From NCBI GenBank assembly GCA_000310025.1, contig FN649734.1, forward strand, positions 1,442,466-1,502,023: DNA of 59,558 bases. The letters run 5' to 3'. The notes under the pieces are model-generated. The model did no database searches. It saw nothing but the letters and a program-made list of their open reading frames with translations, and was not told the DNA's origin. A program made the position numbers and the translations under genes. Source of the DNA: Ectocarpus siliculosus (lineage: Eukaryota; Sar; Phaeophyceae; Ectocarpales; Ectocarpaceae). Of this stretch, positions 29,101-39,585 are shown piece by piece. Position 1 is the first letter of the stretch, and every line of letters starts with the position of its first letter.

Positions 29101-32100
29101 CGTGTGACTGCGAAATTTGCTCCTGGCGTAGCATGAGAAAAGCAGAGGTATCAACAAGAGAGCAACGACACAAACAAATTTTGGTCACCACCAGACAACC
29201 GAAACACTACAGCGCAGCCACCGCCAGGCAATTTAGTATGGCCGTAAGTGTAACGACAAGATGAAAATGTTGCGGAAGCTACGTGGCGCATGCCGGAAAG
29301 CAACCACAAGACTTCCAACATAGGTAGTCGGGTACAGGATCAAACAACAACGATAAAAAACGATCAAGAGCTTGTTCGAGCTACCTTTTGGTCGTCTCGC
29401 TCTGCCATAAGCCGCCGGAGGGAGACGCTCGGGGATGGGGGATTCGGATCCCCGGTTTTCACCCTGATGGGAAATAAAAGTCGAGGCCAGCAAGCGACGG
29501 TGACCCCGAACAATCGGTAGCAGCACGAAGCGGGGAATACGAATTGATGCAGGGTAATTCAAGTCAAAGAGGGGGCGGGGGGCGGGGACGCAAGAGACAA
29601 GGCCAAAACAAACGGAGTCTGTACTGTAGTAGACGAAAATAACACCCAATAGTAGCACGCGTACCGTATAATGTGAAAAACACTGGAGATTGGGGGATCG
29701 GCGGCGGTGGCAGCGATTGCGCGTACCTAATCTTACACCTTCACGAGCAACGATAACGGAACCATCGACAGCTTCGCCTCAACAATACTGGCGCCAGCCT
29801 ACACCTTTCGGTAAACACTGTCTACACCTCTCGGTATTCTACACCCTTCGGTACACATTGGGAGCGATTTTCAAAGCTGCAGTAGATTACTCCACACGAA
29901 CCAAGAGGATACACCCATGAAACGATTACACGTTTTCGGAAAGCTCTCGACGAGACGGCTTCAACGCCGCCGTTTTCGGCGCCGCCACTTATCCTGTTAT
30001 GAAGGAATTGAGCTGTGAAAACCGGTTCAGGGTGTGTGGGTTCTTGTGTCATGTAACCTAGTGCCAGGTAGTGTGCGTGAGCATGCAAGCATGCAAGGGA
30101 GAGGGATTTTGGGCTCACCATCGGAAGGCCACTTCTTCCGGGGAGTAGTCGTAGCAGAAGCACGACACCGGGACCTCCTGATTCGCCGCGAACACCCTGT
30201 CATGGCAGAAACCAAAACAGTCGAGCGGTATGCAGATATGAGTAACGGTAAAGGAAAAGGCTCATAAAAGAAGCACGGCACCAGGACCTCCTGACTAGCC
30301 GCGAACACGCTGCCATGGCACGAACCAAAGCAGTCGAGTTGTACGCAGAAAAGATGGAAAAAAAAAGGAAAATATTCGCAGCAGAAGCACGGCGCCGGGG
30401 CCTCCTGATTGGTGATTGGCCACGAACGCCCTGTCATGGCACAAAAAAAAACATACATCGAGTGGTGTATGCAGACAAAATAAAGAAAAAACGGAAGAGG
30501 CTCGCAGAAGAAGAGCGGTAAGCGAACGGAACACAATTATCTTCTGAACATGCGTTGGCACAAGCAAAAACGTCGAATGGCATAAAGTGTCTAGATTGGA
30601 CGGGGATGGAACGATTCAGGTAGGGGGTGGAAGGTAAATTGACTCAACAAGCGGCCGGCGGGGGGTGGTGCATAGACTAGACGGGAGAAAAAAGGGGGGG
30701 TCGACGGAGTGAGGGGTGGCCCTCACTTCTCGGCGTAGTCCTGCACGATGTCCACAAACCCGTCCAGCGAAATCTCCTTCGTCTTGTCCATCTCCGCCTG
30801 GGGGGCACGCAGAAGAAACCGAACTTACCATGTAACAGCAGTTCGTGTAATGGCTACTGTTGTTGCAGTTGTGAATACATGCCATTGGTCGCCGCTTTGA
30901 CGCCTAGGGGGCACAGAAGAAAAATCGAAACGACCAATTGGTGTGTCTGTTCGTGCAAATGGCTACAACTGTTCCTGTTGGAAATGCATACCATTGGCCG
31001 CTGGTTCGTTGCCTAGCTTGCAACATATCGTTTCATGACTGCCGTGCCGGCGCATGAACGAGTGCTAGGGCACCGACCTCGTTCAACGAAAATGCTGGCA
31101 TGGGGGTTACGGGAACCCCTCTGTTGCATCAATGTCACTAGCCTTGACTCTAGCGCGGGTGGTCACTTCGAAACAAAAAAGATGAAAATTGTGACAGCTC
31201 GCGGCCTCATGTTGTAGTGGGTGTACAGCACGCCGTAGCCCGCTCGTCGAACCTCTCCTGAGAAAGGTCTAGGGTCGCTCTCACCCTTTGCATGAGGTAG
31301 TTGACGTCGCTATAGGTGCCGAGGTTGGCCAGCCCCATCCTCATCGCCTCGTACGTGATCGTACCGCTCCCGTTCGTGTCGAGAGCATCGAACTACCAAA
31401 CGCACGTACAACAGAGCGACATGAAAAACAACACGAAAGAAGTGAAACAACTGGTCCAAGAGCTACAAATTACGACAATGTTGAGGTCCTGATCTCTAAC
31501 TGACATCGCGACCTACGATTGACGCACGCGAGAGAAAAATCTCCCAGTAGTTTCATCGAGAGGTGTTGTTGCCCCGACGAGTGCCGCGCACATCGATAGA
31601 AGCTCCATGGAAGCTGCCAAACAGTGGCGTGCGAAGCACCAAGCGGGATTTCACTGCAAGGGATGCTACTGCTATTGCGCTTCCTCGTTGTGTCTAGTGG
31701 TGACAGGTTTGGTTTTCGGCAATTTCTACCATGGCGTTCTTTCCGGGAGTAACACACCGTAAGCACCAGAGTTGGCCCGACAGCCGAGAACGTGGTGGCG
31801 ATAACGAAGACGCTACGGGAAACGCGACTCACACAACCTACAACACCGCCACCACCGCGTGCGACAATAGCAGCAGCACCAACAACAACAACAACAACAA
31901 CAACAACATGAGGTACGCTTGTAGATAGTCCTCACCAGCTTCACGAGGTGCTGCCTGGAAGTGTCATAGTCCGGGTCGAAGAGCGCCACGCGAACCAGTT
32001 CGGGAACCTTTCCAGGCGACGCGCCCCCCCCCCCGCCCGCCCCTCCAACACTCGAGCCGGGGTCGAAGCCTAGTCCGGCGCGACCGTAAGACCCGCTGGA

Positions 32101-33133
32101 TCCTCCAGAATCCTGGCCGATAGGTAGACCGCGTGCGATGAGCGGACGAAGGGACAGCGCGAACGCGAGGTCGCGACGTGGCGAGGGTGGGGTGGTGTCT
32201 CAAACGCCTTCTGTTGTTGTTGTTGTTGTTGATGTTGTTGCTGTTGCATAAAAGTCGTCCATGAAAATTTGAAGAGAATCGTACGAGAAGCGAAACAATG
32301 CTGCCGAAGAAACAGTCATCCCGGATTTAGTTACGTCTGATTCGACCAGAGAAATGGGCGGCTACATAGACAGTTAGCTGATAATCTTTTGTAATTCTCC
32401 CTCGAAGCACAAAATTGCTGTGAAATATCAAACCACTCCCTGCAGGGAGGTCTCTGAGACCAGTTTTTGCCGCACATGCGTACGAGGGCCGAGGCTATGC
32501 TTGCCTACAGCAGCTGTAGGAGCAGGGATGTGGGAGTACCCGCAACAAGAGCCGCGTACCCCCCCCCCCCCTTCCCTAAATAAAAACCACCTCCGGCATG
32601 CTATGGGGTCTGCAAGCATCGCGGAAGTACGAGACCAAGACCCTCTGTCTGTGAGTCTCTGTGTGTCTTGTCACTCTCACATCAGAACTCTGGCGGCCCA
32701 GTGCGCCGTCGAAGGATCCAGTTCCCCGCCTCTTTCTCCAGATGTCCCACAGAGACGGTGGTATCCTCTGCGGGGCCCCCTCGCCTCCTGACGACGACGA
32801 AAGGGTAGAGGTGAGGAATACAGCAGTAGCAAACAGACACGACCGGGGAAGCGAACAGAGACCAACGTTGTTTGAAGGGTTTTCCGTAGGGCACCGTACA
32901 GCAGAAATCGAGACAAAAACAAAGCATATTTTGTCGAAGCGCCAACTGTCCAGCAGCTACCTATCTCTATTCATCATCGTCTCCGCGAGGTAACCACAAG
33001 GGCAATGCTCCTGCCTTTGTTATTATCGTTGCGTGTTGTTGGAAGAATAGCATCATTCACAGGATAGTACTGGTACACAGCAAGTAAGAGTGTTTACAAC
33101 ACCCACCCTCCACTGCAGTAGGCAAAGGCAAAG

Positions 33134-33211
<78 letters not shown>

Positions 33212-34171
33212 CGGGAGAGGCAGACCAGCGAAGTGGTTCGCTCGATGAGCCCGTCATGCACGTCCTCCCTCTTCGTGATTGAATGCGCCGGCAACGACCC
33301 TGCTTGTTCCATCTGCAACCTTCCTCCGACTTCTGCGCAACCAACGCCACAAAGAGAACACTTCGTCTGCGACCTGAGGGGGGAGGTAAAACACGACACA
33401 CATCTACCACCAAGGTGTCGCCACACACACAATATCTCATCTTTGGCACGATGCGCACACCACATATCGATCACCATCACTCCTGATCCTCCCTTCACAT
33501 TCCAACAGAGGCGCTCTGTCGTTGCCGAAAACATAAGCATCGAAAGGAACCCCCCCCGGCGCGCGAAGCGCATCCGATTTGGCACAGCACACGCAAGGAA
33601 GGTGTCCAGCTTTTCGTGGATCCTTGTGAAACGTAGCCTGACCCGGCGAAAACCCGGAAGGCATTTCGCTCCGTCCCGGCATTGAAGGGATGCGACGTCA
33701 ATGGTCTAACGGCTACGGCATGCGTTTTACATGGGTACACCCCCTCTCCCGCCGCGTATCTAGGCATGCAAAGCATGAGGCCCCAGGCACGAGCACCGTC
33801 CCCCCCCTGTCCGCGCGCGCGCGCACACGACCCCCCCTTTGCCTCCATGTACCTGGAATAGACGAAGAGGCCGATGCGACGTTGGAGTCAAGGTGGGGGT
33901 GGCGCGCGGAGTTGCTCCTGCTGTTGTCCTCGCTGAGGAAACGACCTCTCCGGTACCATCGCCCAGGGGACCTCCGCGGCTGTTGTTGCTGCTTGGGAGC
34001 ACCGTTGTTGAACCCTCTGCTTCCGCCTCTGAAAAAGCTGCTGATAGCGCCGCCGCCGCTGCCGCCGCTGCCGCCGCCGCCCGAGCCGCCGCTGCCGCTA
34101 AACCTCCTGCCGCTGATGTTGGGGCCACTCCCATCGAAGGCTATGAGGCCCAGGGGAGGAAAAAGCGACAT
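23108..34171 (-). CDS. CorA-type Mg2+ transporter with N-terminal EF-hand pair (17 exons)
   Basis: Manual exon model, minus strand, in order: 34171-33853, 33299-33226, 32112-31936, 31392-31285, 30797-30727, 30196-30119, 29463-29385, 28962-28876, 28620-27949, 27071-26940, 26349-26284, 25718-25572, 25319-25270, 24916-24817, 24416-24346, 23925-23890, 23192-23108. All introns are GT-AG, every phase fits, and the total is 2,352 bases (783 residues plus stop). The CorA part is clear: RFGIHPLQ joined to VEDCLNPRERLKVD, FEREQ joined to VSVFLVGDHTVLF, YSLMDSIVDDVFPIM, then TM1 FLTGVFG-MNF with the G-M-N signature split by an intron, then MPELNWR and TM2 (SFWVLVALLAFSSYTVY) ending KRHKWL. It should be a pentameric Mg2+ channel with a large N-terminal domain. 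Exons 4-5 encode an EF-hand-like pair. Exons 1-3 are low-complexity and least certain. Confidence 0.82.
23890..24416 (-). other. CorA signature G-M-N and pore region split by an intron
   Basis: Exon 24416-24346 encodes QVVYILTMVTSAFMPAQF then LTGVFG and stops two bases into the Gly codon. Exon 23925-23890 supplies the last base and MNFKFMPELNW. The joined G-M-N at the end of TM1 is the selectivity-filter signature of CorA proteins. The intron between them (23926-24345) is 420 bases long. Confidence 0.9.
25325..25362 (+). repeat. AAG microsatellite
   Basis: About eleven GAA/AAG units lie in an intron of the CorA-like gene, a few bases upstream (minus strand) of the acceptor at 25320. Confidence 0.9.
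27949..28620 (-). other. large exon of the CorA-like gene with a low-complexity insert
   Basis: 224 residues in frame. The start (VEDCLNPRERLKVDAF) and end (LHVVLGRISL to FEREQ) match the CorA N-terminal domain. Between them lie about 150 residues rich in Thr, Ala, Gly, Ser and Asp, including a seven-Thr run, absent from ordinary CorA proteins. The insert begins after KPSRIPSATYKFQAPAKG and likely forms a disordered loop. Confidence 0.7.
30119..30520 (-). repeat. three tandem copies of a splice acceptor and exon start
   Basis: On the minus strand three related blocks of about 105-115 bases each contain a pyrimidine-rich stretch, GCCATGxCAG, GTTCGxGGC, TCAGGAGGxCC and CCGTGCTTCT or TCGTGCTTCT. 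The copy at 30119-30250 holds exon 6 of the CorA-like gene; the two upstream copies (about 30260-30370 and 30375-30500) lack a matching donor. They look like decayed tandem duplicates of the exon start. Confidence 0.65.
30727..31392 (-). other. EF-hand pair encoded by two exons
   Basis: Exon 31392-31285 follows HLVKL with FDALDTNGSGTITYEAM, an EF-hand helix-loop. Loop position 12, normally Glu, is Ala. Exon 30797-30727 encodes AEMDKTKEISLDGFVDIVQD, in the place of the second EF-hand but lacking the central Gly and the last Glu. Reading past 30727 gives AAG then TGA, but AA|GTGAGG is a strong donor and splicing to 30196 restores the frame. Confidence 0.65.
33136..33208 (+). repeat. GA dinucleotide microsatellite
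   Basis: About 36 GA units. On the gene's coding strand this is a CT tract that begins about 17 bases after the donor of exon 2 (33226-33299). Confidence 0.95.
33600..33745 (+). repeat. dispersed repeat, copy 2
   Basis: Contains CCCGGCGAAAACCCGGAAGG, CTCCGTCCCGGCATTGAAGG, GTCAATGGTCTAACGGCTAC, then GTTTTACATGGGTACACCCC. It matches the minus strand of 35695-35800 and of 1880-2010 block by block. It lies in intron 1 of the CorA-like gene model. Confidence 0.55.
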
Positions 34172-34648
34172 GGAAGGCAACAAAGCAATGGTCGAAGAGG
34201 ATAAAAAAACAAACACGTGTTACGAAGTACCGTACTTCGTATGAACACGAGGCAAGAGAAATGGGGCCGACAGGCTGGGATAGATGTACACGAAAGGCAG
34301 GCCAAAGGGCGATGTCAATTGAGAGGCGTATTGAGACAGGGCACGTTGCGTGTCGGAAAGGACAACATGAAAAGGAGGGAGACGAAATGGGGTACAAGAG
34401 GCAGGGCAAGACAAAAGCCACGGACCCAAAACAAGTGAAGACACACAAAAAAAAAGTGAACCTAGATCACAGACACACGGACAGGAAAGGCAGGTGGGGA
34501 CCCAAAGGCGTTCACACCGTTTTGAGAAAGATGAAGATATCAGCACCCGAGAGACGCAAGACACACAGAGAGAGAGAGAGAGAAGGACAAAAAACGACAA
34601 GGGGACAGAGAGAGGGAGAGGGAGAGGGAGAGAGAGAGAGAGAGGGAG

Positions 34649-34701
<53 letters not shown>

Positions 34702-36100
34702 AAAAAGCGGACTTTGGCGGAGGGGGTGCGCGGGCGGAGAAGGGCACAAGGATGCATCATTCTGCGAAACGACGTGCACAAAAAGCTAAGGCTTGGGAGG
34801 AGGGGCACCCTTTGCTTGGTTCCGGAAAAAACTGCACATCGCGGACTACTGGAGAGTGTGTTCGTGGTTCTGTCCCGCAAAAGACTGGCGAACGCCCACT
34901 GGTCAGTGGACAGCGACACAGTTGATGCTACCCCCTGCACAAAAACGATCTACAGGCCATTCGCAAATGATTTTTGTCGTCTTCACGACACAAAAGCGTT
35001 CCGATCGCAAATCCTAAACCTCCGCCGTACACATACCATCAAGTTTAAGAGCAAGAAAGACAACGCCCGTCGTCACAGCATGCAGCCAGGTAACAACAAA
35101 CAAACGTCCCATGCTATCCCCCGTTCGTCCACAACAGCGTCATCATCACCCGGGACGACATTTTCAGCGGAATACGCCGGCACGCCTTCACCCTCCTCCC
35201 CCTGCTGCGCCCCACAGGTGGTGGTGTTGATGCTCACGCGTCCGTGCTTGGTGCGTGGCTGTTGCGGCCGCTGTAGTTGTTGTTGCTGATGATGGTGGTG
35301 GTGATGAAATTGCTGCCCTCTCCGCCGGTTGCTGTCCGCCACGTCGCTGGGGAGGCCAACCGGGCTCAAAAGTCGGGCTGCAATGGGGACACAAACAGCC
35401 GTAAGGAGGGATGCACTCACGCTTTGCACGCCGTAACGGTTAGGCCAGCGACCAGGCGTCCTCGAGATTAGGGAACACTTTTCCCACAGGACCGAACACG
35501 ATAGCCAATCGTTCCTTCCTACTGTGCCAACGGTGGCTCAAAAAATATTTTCCCTTCCAATCTATCCGATCGGGGGGGGAGGGGGGTCAAGGGTGTGCCA
35601 CGTCCCAAAGGAGGCGCCTGGTGCAAGGGGCTAAAATCGGCGCTACCATCGGGATACAAACAAAATAAACGAAGAGGAGGAAGGGAGGGGGGTGTACTCA
35701 TGTAAACACGTGCCTTAGACGTTAGGTAATTGGCCTCGCAACCCTACAATTCCGGGGCGGAGCGGTATCCCGGATTTCGCCGGCCCAGGATATGTTTCTT
35801 AAGGATGAGTTATCCATGATACTTGCGTTTGGGGAGAGGGGGGGGTAACGTGGTGCGCCACGTCCCGAAGGGGGCGCCTGGTCAAATAGGAAATCAGCCG
35901 CTCCCGAACCCGCCCGCCTTGGGAAACAACGCCCAACACCACCGCAACACTTTTGAGAAAAAGCTGCCATAGTTGCACACAAAGAGCATGGGCATTCTTT
36001 TAGTGCAGAGGAAAACACAACAAGACACACGCACAAGGCGCTGCAACAGCAGTAGCGCATGTACACGAAGAGTGCGGAGGCCAGCAACAGCAGTACAGTC
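34172..36100. other. low-complexity and repeat DNA without a recognised gene
   Basis: Contains a long GA-rich tract (34569-34698), GTT/GAT-rich DNA near 35270-35310 and two diverged direct repeats. The repeats are GTGCCACGTCCCAAAGGAGG...GCGCCTGGT near 35596 and GCGCCACGTCCCGAAGGGGG...GCGCCTGGT near 35856. The 342-residue plus frame 34261-35289 is produced by the GA repeat (Arg-Glu runs) and I do not call it a gene. Confidence 0.55.
35405..35800 (-). repeat. dispersed repeat, copies 3 and 4
   Basis: Copy 3 (about 35695-35800) reads on the minus strand CCGGCGAAATCCGGGATACC, CTCCGCCCCGGAATTGTAGG, then a block like that at 33600-33745, ending near TTTACATGAGTACACCCC. Copy 4 (about 35405-35470) is more diverged. 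With the duplicated CGTCCC(A/G)AAGG segments they form two tandem units of about 260-290 bases. Confidence 0.45.
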
Positions 36101-37444
36101 GAACCTTATTCGGGATGCACATTTGTAATGGGGCAATTGTGTATGATCATTGTAAGAGAGCATACATGGATATGTTGACTTCTCGGTGGATATGGCATAT
36201 CGGTCGATCCCGACTCTACGGCAAATTCCGATGCTGTGGCACTGGCGCTGCGGGATGGCGAAGAGTCCCACGTGGACTACGACGCAATGGACGAGGAGGA
36301 TAAACAACCTCGCTCTGGTAGTATGTGCTCTCGGCGTCGAGGGGAGCAGATGACGGTAGCGCACCAATCGCGTCCCCTTCCGCTGAGGGCGATCTCTGTA
36401 GGCACGTCGGAGACGCAATCGGCGGCGTCGCCCGGGGCTGGCTCCGGCGATGTGTGCCCCTCAGGAGTCCCTGGTTTGTTTCACAGGAAGCCACTGCTTC
36501 GGCTGAACCGCAGCCTGATATGTCGACGCTCGAGGTCCTTGCGGCTCGCCGCAAGCCCGCACGGCAGGTGGCAAGCCAGCGCCAAAACGGTTTCCGCGAG
36601 ACCCTCGCACAGGCCGAAGCAGCCGCGCGTGAGCGCGATGGAAGAGAGATAAACGGATGCGCGAAGAGGCTGGGCGTCAGACGTCCCGGCCCCTCCAAGA
36701 AATGATAGAGGCAGCCATGATTGAGGATAGCGCTCATCATCAAGTTACGACTTCTTCTGCCGCGGAGGAACATCGCACTATACAGAGTATTGAGAGTGTG
36801 CAAGCCGCCGGAGCCCCCACATATTTTTCTGAGGTTGGCTTCCGCAGCCAACCTCAGATTGAGGCCACGTTCTCATCGGCGGCAGCAGCGAAAATTGCTG
36901 ATGAGCGCGCTCCGCACGCATGTCTGCCTAGGGCGTTTCTTGAAGGTGACGAGTCGCTTGACACTCATGCCCCGTCGCGCGACCCTCGCACAGGAAGTAG
37001 CAGCCGTGCGTGGGCGCGATTTGCGAAAGAAACGCCCGGTACCTGAGCTGGAGCAAGAGGACGACGACGAGAAGGATGAGGAGAGCGACGAGTTCGACGA
37101 GCTGGTGCTTGGCGACCGGGAATGGCGGTTGTAATAACTAGGCCGCTTCGAGCGGCCGCCCGTTCCACGCCCCGCACCGCTGTTGTGGGACGACAAACTC
37201 CTGCGATGCTTCATCGCGCTTCCCTCGCCGACAGACACCTGGCATCGTCTGCAGCAGCATCAGCAGCAGCCGGTGCAGCAGCCTTCTTAACCATAGCAAC
37301 CGGAGCGGTGGTCTTAACCATAGCAACCGGAGCGGTGGTCTTAACCATAGCAACCGGAGCGGTGGTCTCCGCATCATTACCAGACGGAGCAGCGGCCTTC
37401 GCAGTCCCAGCAGCTGCCAGAGCAGCAGCGTCGGCAGTCCCAGC

Positions 37445-37478
<34 letters not shown>

Positions 37479-37560
37479 GCAGCAGTCGCAACATCTGCAG
37501 TTGCGCCGCCAACCTCAGAAATTCCGTGGAAATTCCTGTGGCTTGCACACTCTTAATCTT
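36101..37560 (+). other. unrecognised low-complexity frames with internal repeats
   Basis: Open frames on both strands (plus 36236-36652, 36721-37134, 37122-37556) are Ala-, Arg-, Glu- and Ser-rich with no domain I recognise. Internal repeats: ACCCTCGCACAGG followed by AGCAGCCG occurs near 36600 and 36983; a 12-base perfect palindrome arm CTGAGGTTGGCT/AGCCAACCTCAG lies at 36829-36857; an inverted copy of 36785-36840 lies at about 37507-37560. The whole may be a small non-autonomous element or two joined fragments. Confidence 0.4.
37288..37368 (+). repeat. 27-base tandem repeat, three copies
   Basis: Three essentially identical units of AACCATAGCAACCGGAGCGG plus TGGTCTT. In the plus frame each encodes LTIATGAVV. 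A CAG/GCA-rich tract follows at 37435-37490. Confidence 0.9.
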
Positions 37561-37699
37561 CCCTTGAGACCACTTCCTCCGTGCGGTGATCGTGCCACCG
37601 CTTTTCTGCGCGGTGTGGACGTATGTGGTCCCCGCCGGCGCCATGGGCCGTGCCCTGCTTCTTGGACGTGATATTTTGTTGTTTTGTTTTGTTGTCTTG

Positions 37700-38003
37700 T
37701 TTTTGTCTTCGCTTCAAAAATCACCGTTCACAGCACTAGTGCCGTTTTCTCCAACCCGTGGTCACACAGAAGGGCCTCTCTCTACCCTCCCCTCCTGCAG
37801 TACGTTGCCTTCGATTATTAATGCGAGAAGAGTTCAGCACTCTTTTCCCTCTGTGTACACACGAACTAGCGCTATCCCCTGGGAGCGGAAGCGAGAGAAA
37901 AACTCACTTTGCAAGAAAACCTCGATTACGCCGGGATTCGAACCCCTGACCTGACCTCTAGAAGGTTTCGAGGATATCAACTAGACCACCGGGGCGACCG
38001 GTC
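37700..38003 (-). repeat. tRNA-derived SINE, copy 1
   Basis: The minus strand starts near 38003 with a tRNA-like head: GTCGCCCCGGTGGTCTAGTT (box A region) and GGGTTCGAATCCC (box B, 37928-37943 region). A body of about 220 bases shared with copies 2 and 3 follows, ending in an A-rich tail (T-rich on the plus strand before 37705). The polymerase III promoter boxes look intact. Confidence 0.85.
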
Positions 38004-38164
38004 CTTAGTTGGATGCGCTTAAAACTCTCGATTGTCGACTACTTTGCCCACGCGGTCTGCGAGTGGACACATTCTGGAGAAATTTCCATTGTCATTGGGC
38101 TTGGCGGCGGGGGCTTCCGCGTATGTCGCTCGGCCATCGGCTCCATCTTATTTGCTGTGGTACG

Positions 38165-38870
38165 CCTGCAGTTGAGCCCAATATCGACAGAGGTGAACTT
38201 AGTTCGCAATTCTGGCACTCCCGCTCTCGGCAGCTAATTATCTTGTCATGTTTTTGCCGGGGCTCTTTCGGCGTCGAACGCGTTCGTTCCGGATTATCTT
38301 AACGCATCCCCGTGAGCGGATGTTCCGAGTTAGAGCCTGGTGACGTGCTTGGAGTGGCGACTGCTCCTCTTGTGAGGATTCCGCTTGCGTCGGTCGACCC
38401 TACGCCGCGGGTTGACGCGGATGTCGGGTCGGACGATCCTGCTTCGCCAGCCCATTCCGAGGTTGGGCCGCAGCCCCTAGTGAAATGTGTGCATGCCAAC
38501 ATCCCGGTTGCGGATCCGGCGAGCTCGGGACTCTCCTGCGGCCCCGATTTGCCGCCAAAACCGCCGCCGCCGGAATTGCTGGAACGCCTCTCGAAAGAAC
38601 AGCGAGCTAAGTCCCCCTGGTCTGCAGACACGCTTGCCTGCGCATTTGCGCGATGTTACTCTTGATTTACATGACTCGCGTAGGACCCCGGAAGCCATTG
38701 GCGGGTGTGCTGTGTGACGTGCCATAAGTGTGTTTCGCGGTCACCGTCTGATCTTGGGATGTTGGTCCGTGAAAATTGTTTCGTTTGGACGTGCCCCGCG
38801 GCTCGGATCAACCCTTTGGTGGAAAAAAAGGTCGATGCCATGCTCGACCAGTCCCTTGCCTTACCTCGCA
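38165..38870 (+). pseudogene. gypsy pol fragment (protease-RT spacer to start of RT)
   Basis: Disconnected frames match the first element in order: TEVNLVRNSGTPALGS (near 38190) corresponds to IEVNLVRSNGTPAL, ELEPGDVLGVATAPLVRIPL (38330) to ELEPGDLLGTAAAPLMRVPV, and LLERLSKEQRAK (38577) to VMERLSADQR. LPAHLRDVTLDLHDS (about 38638) and INPLVEKKVDAMLDQSLA (38809) correspond to the start of RT. Frameshifts separate the pieces. The fragment ends abruptly and runs into the foldback at 38950. Confidence 0.8.
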
Positions 38871-38949
38871 ATCGCCGTGCGCGAGCCGCCTGGGACGAGC
38901 TTACCATCGCCGAACAACAGCATGCCGCAGACAGCGCGCCGCCGCTGCC

Positions 38950-39585
38950 AACACCAAGAGGGACGAACAGGCCGCCGCCGCGCAGCATGCGCGGGAAATG
39001 GTGCAACAGGAACGGTAGCAGAGAGCTGCCAAGGCCACCGAGGAGGCCACGAAGCTGCGGGACCAGCGCGCCTTCGCAGCCGACCGCCTCCGGCAGCTAC
39101 AGAAAGGGACGGCCGCCCTCGAGTGCCAGCAGAGCGGCCGTCAAGCAGAGATCGAACAAGCGTAGAGAGAGGGACAGGCGGCCATTGCCGAGAGAGACAA
39201 CCCCGTCGACGACTTCGACACTAAGCCATACTCCCTCAAGCAACGTAGCATCCGTGGTGGCGCCAACACCCACCACGGATACTACGTTGATTGGGGTCAT
39301 CTGGCTTGGTGTCGAAATCGTCGACCGGGCTGTCTCGCTTGGCGATGGCCGCCTGTTCTTCCCTCTCCGCTTGTTCGATCTCTGCTTGACGGTCGCTCTG
39401 CTGGCTCTCGAGGCCGGCCGTCTCTTGTTGGAGCTGCAGTAGGCGATCGGCTGCGGAGGCGTGCCGGTTCCGTAGCTTGGTGGCCTCCTCTGTGTCCTTC
39501 ACTGCTTCTTTCACTGCCGCTCTTGGTGGATCATTTCCCGTGCATGCCGCGCGGCGGCTGCCTCTTGGTCCCCCACGGTGCATTC
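38950..39585. repeat. 640-base foldback with coiled-coil-like coding arms
   Basis: Left arm 38950-39262 and right arm about 39265-39585 are inverted copies at roughly 80 percent by eye, meeting at GTAGCATCCGTGGTGGCGCC. Read outward to centre, each arm encodes a Gln/Glu/Ala-rich helical segment (EEATKLR, AADRL, LQ, QAEIEQA, then NPVDDFDTK or SPVDDFDTK). The left arm has two stops; the right arm (minus strand) is open for 125 residues. The segment after the right arm (CCCACGGTGCATTCTGCCCC) matches the 3' region of the element at 43150-47261, so the foldback arose inside a related retroelement. Confidence 0.75.

Noticed and set aside
30723-31392. Separate small EF-hand gene ending in TGA at 30723
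   Set aside because: The stop follows a strong donor (AA|GTGAGG), and splicing to 30196 keeps the phase into the CorA exons; a fused gene explains the data better.
34261-35289. 342-residue plus-strand open frame
   Set aside because: Its Arg/Glu runs come from the GA microsatellite at 34569-34698; the rest has no domain or splice structure.
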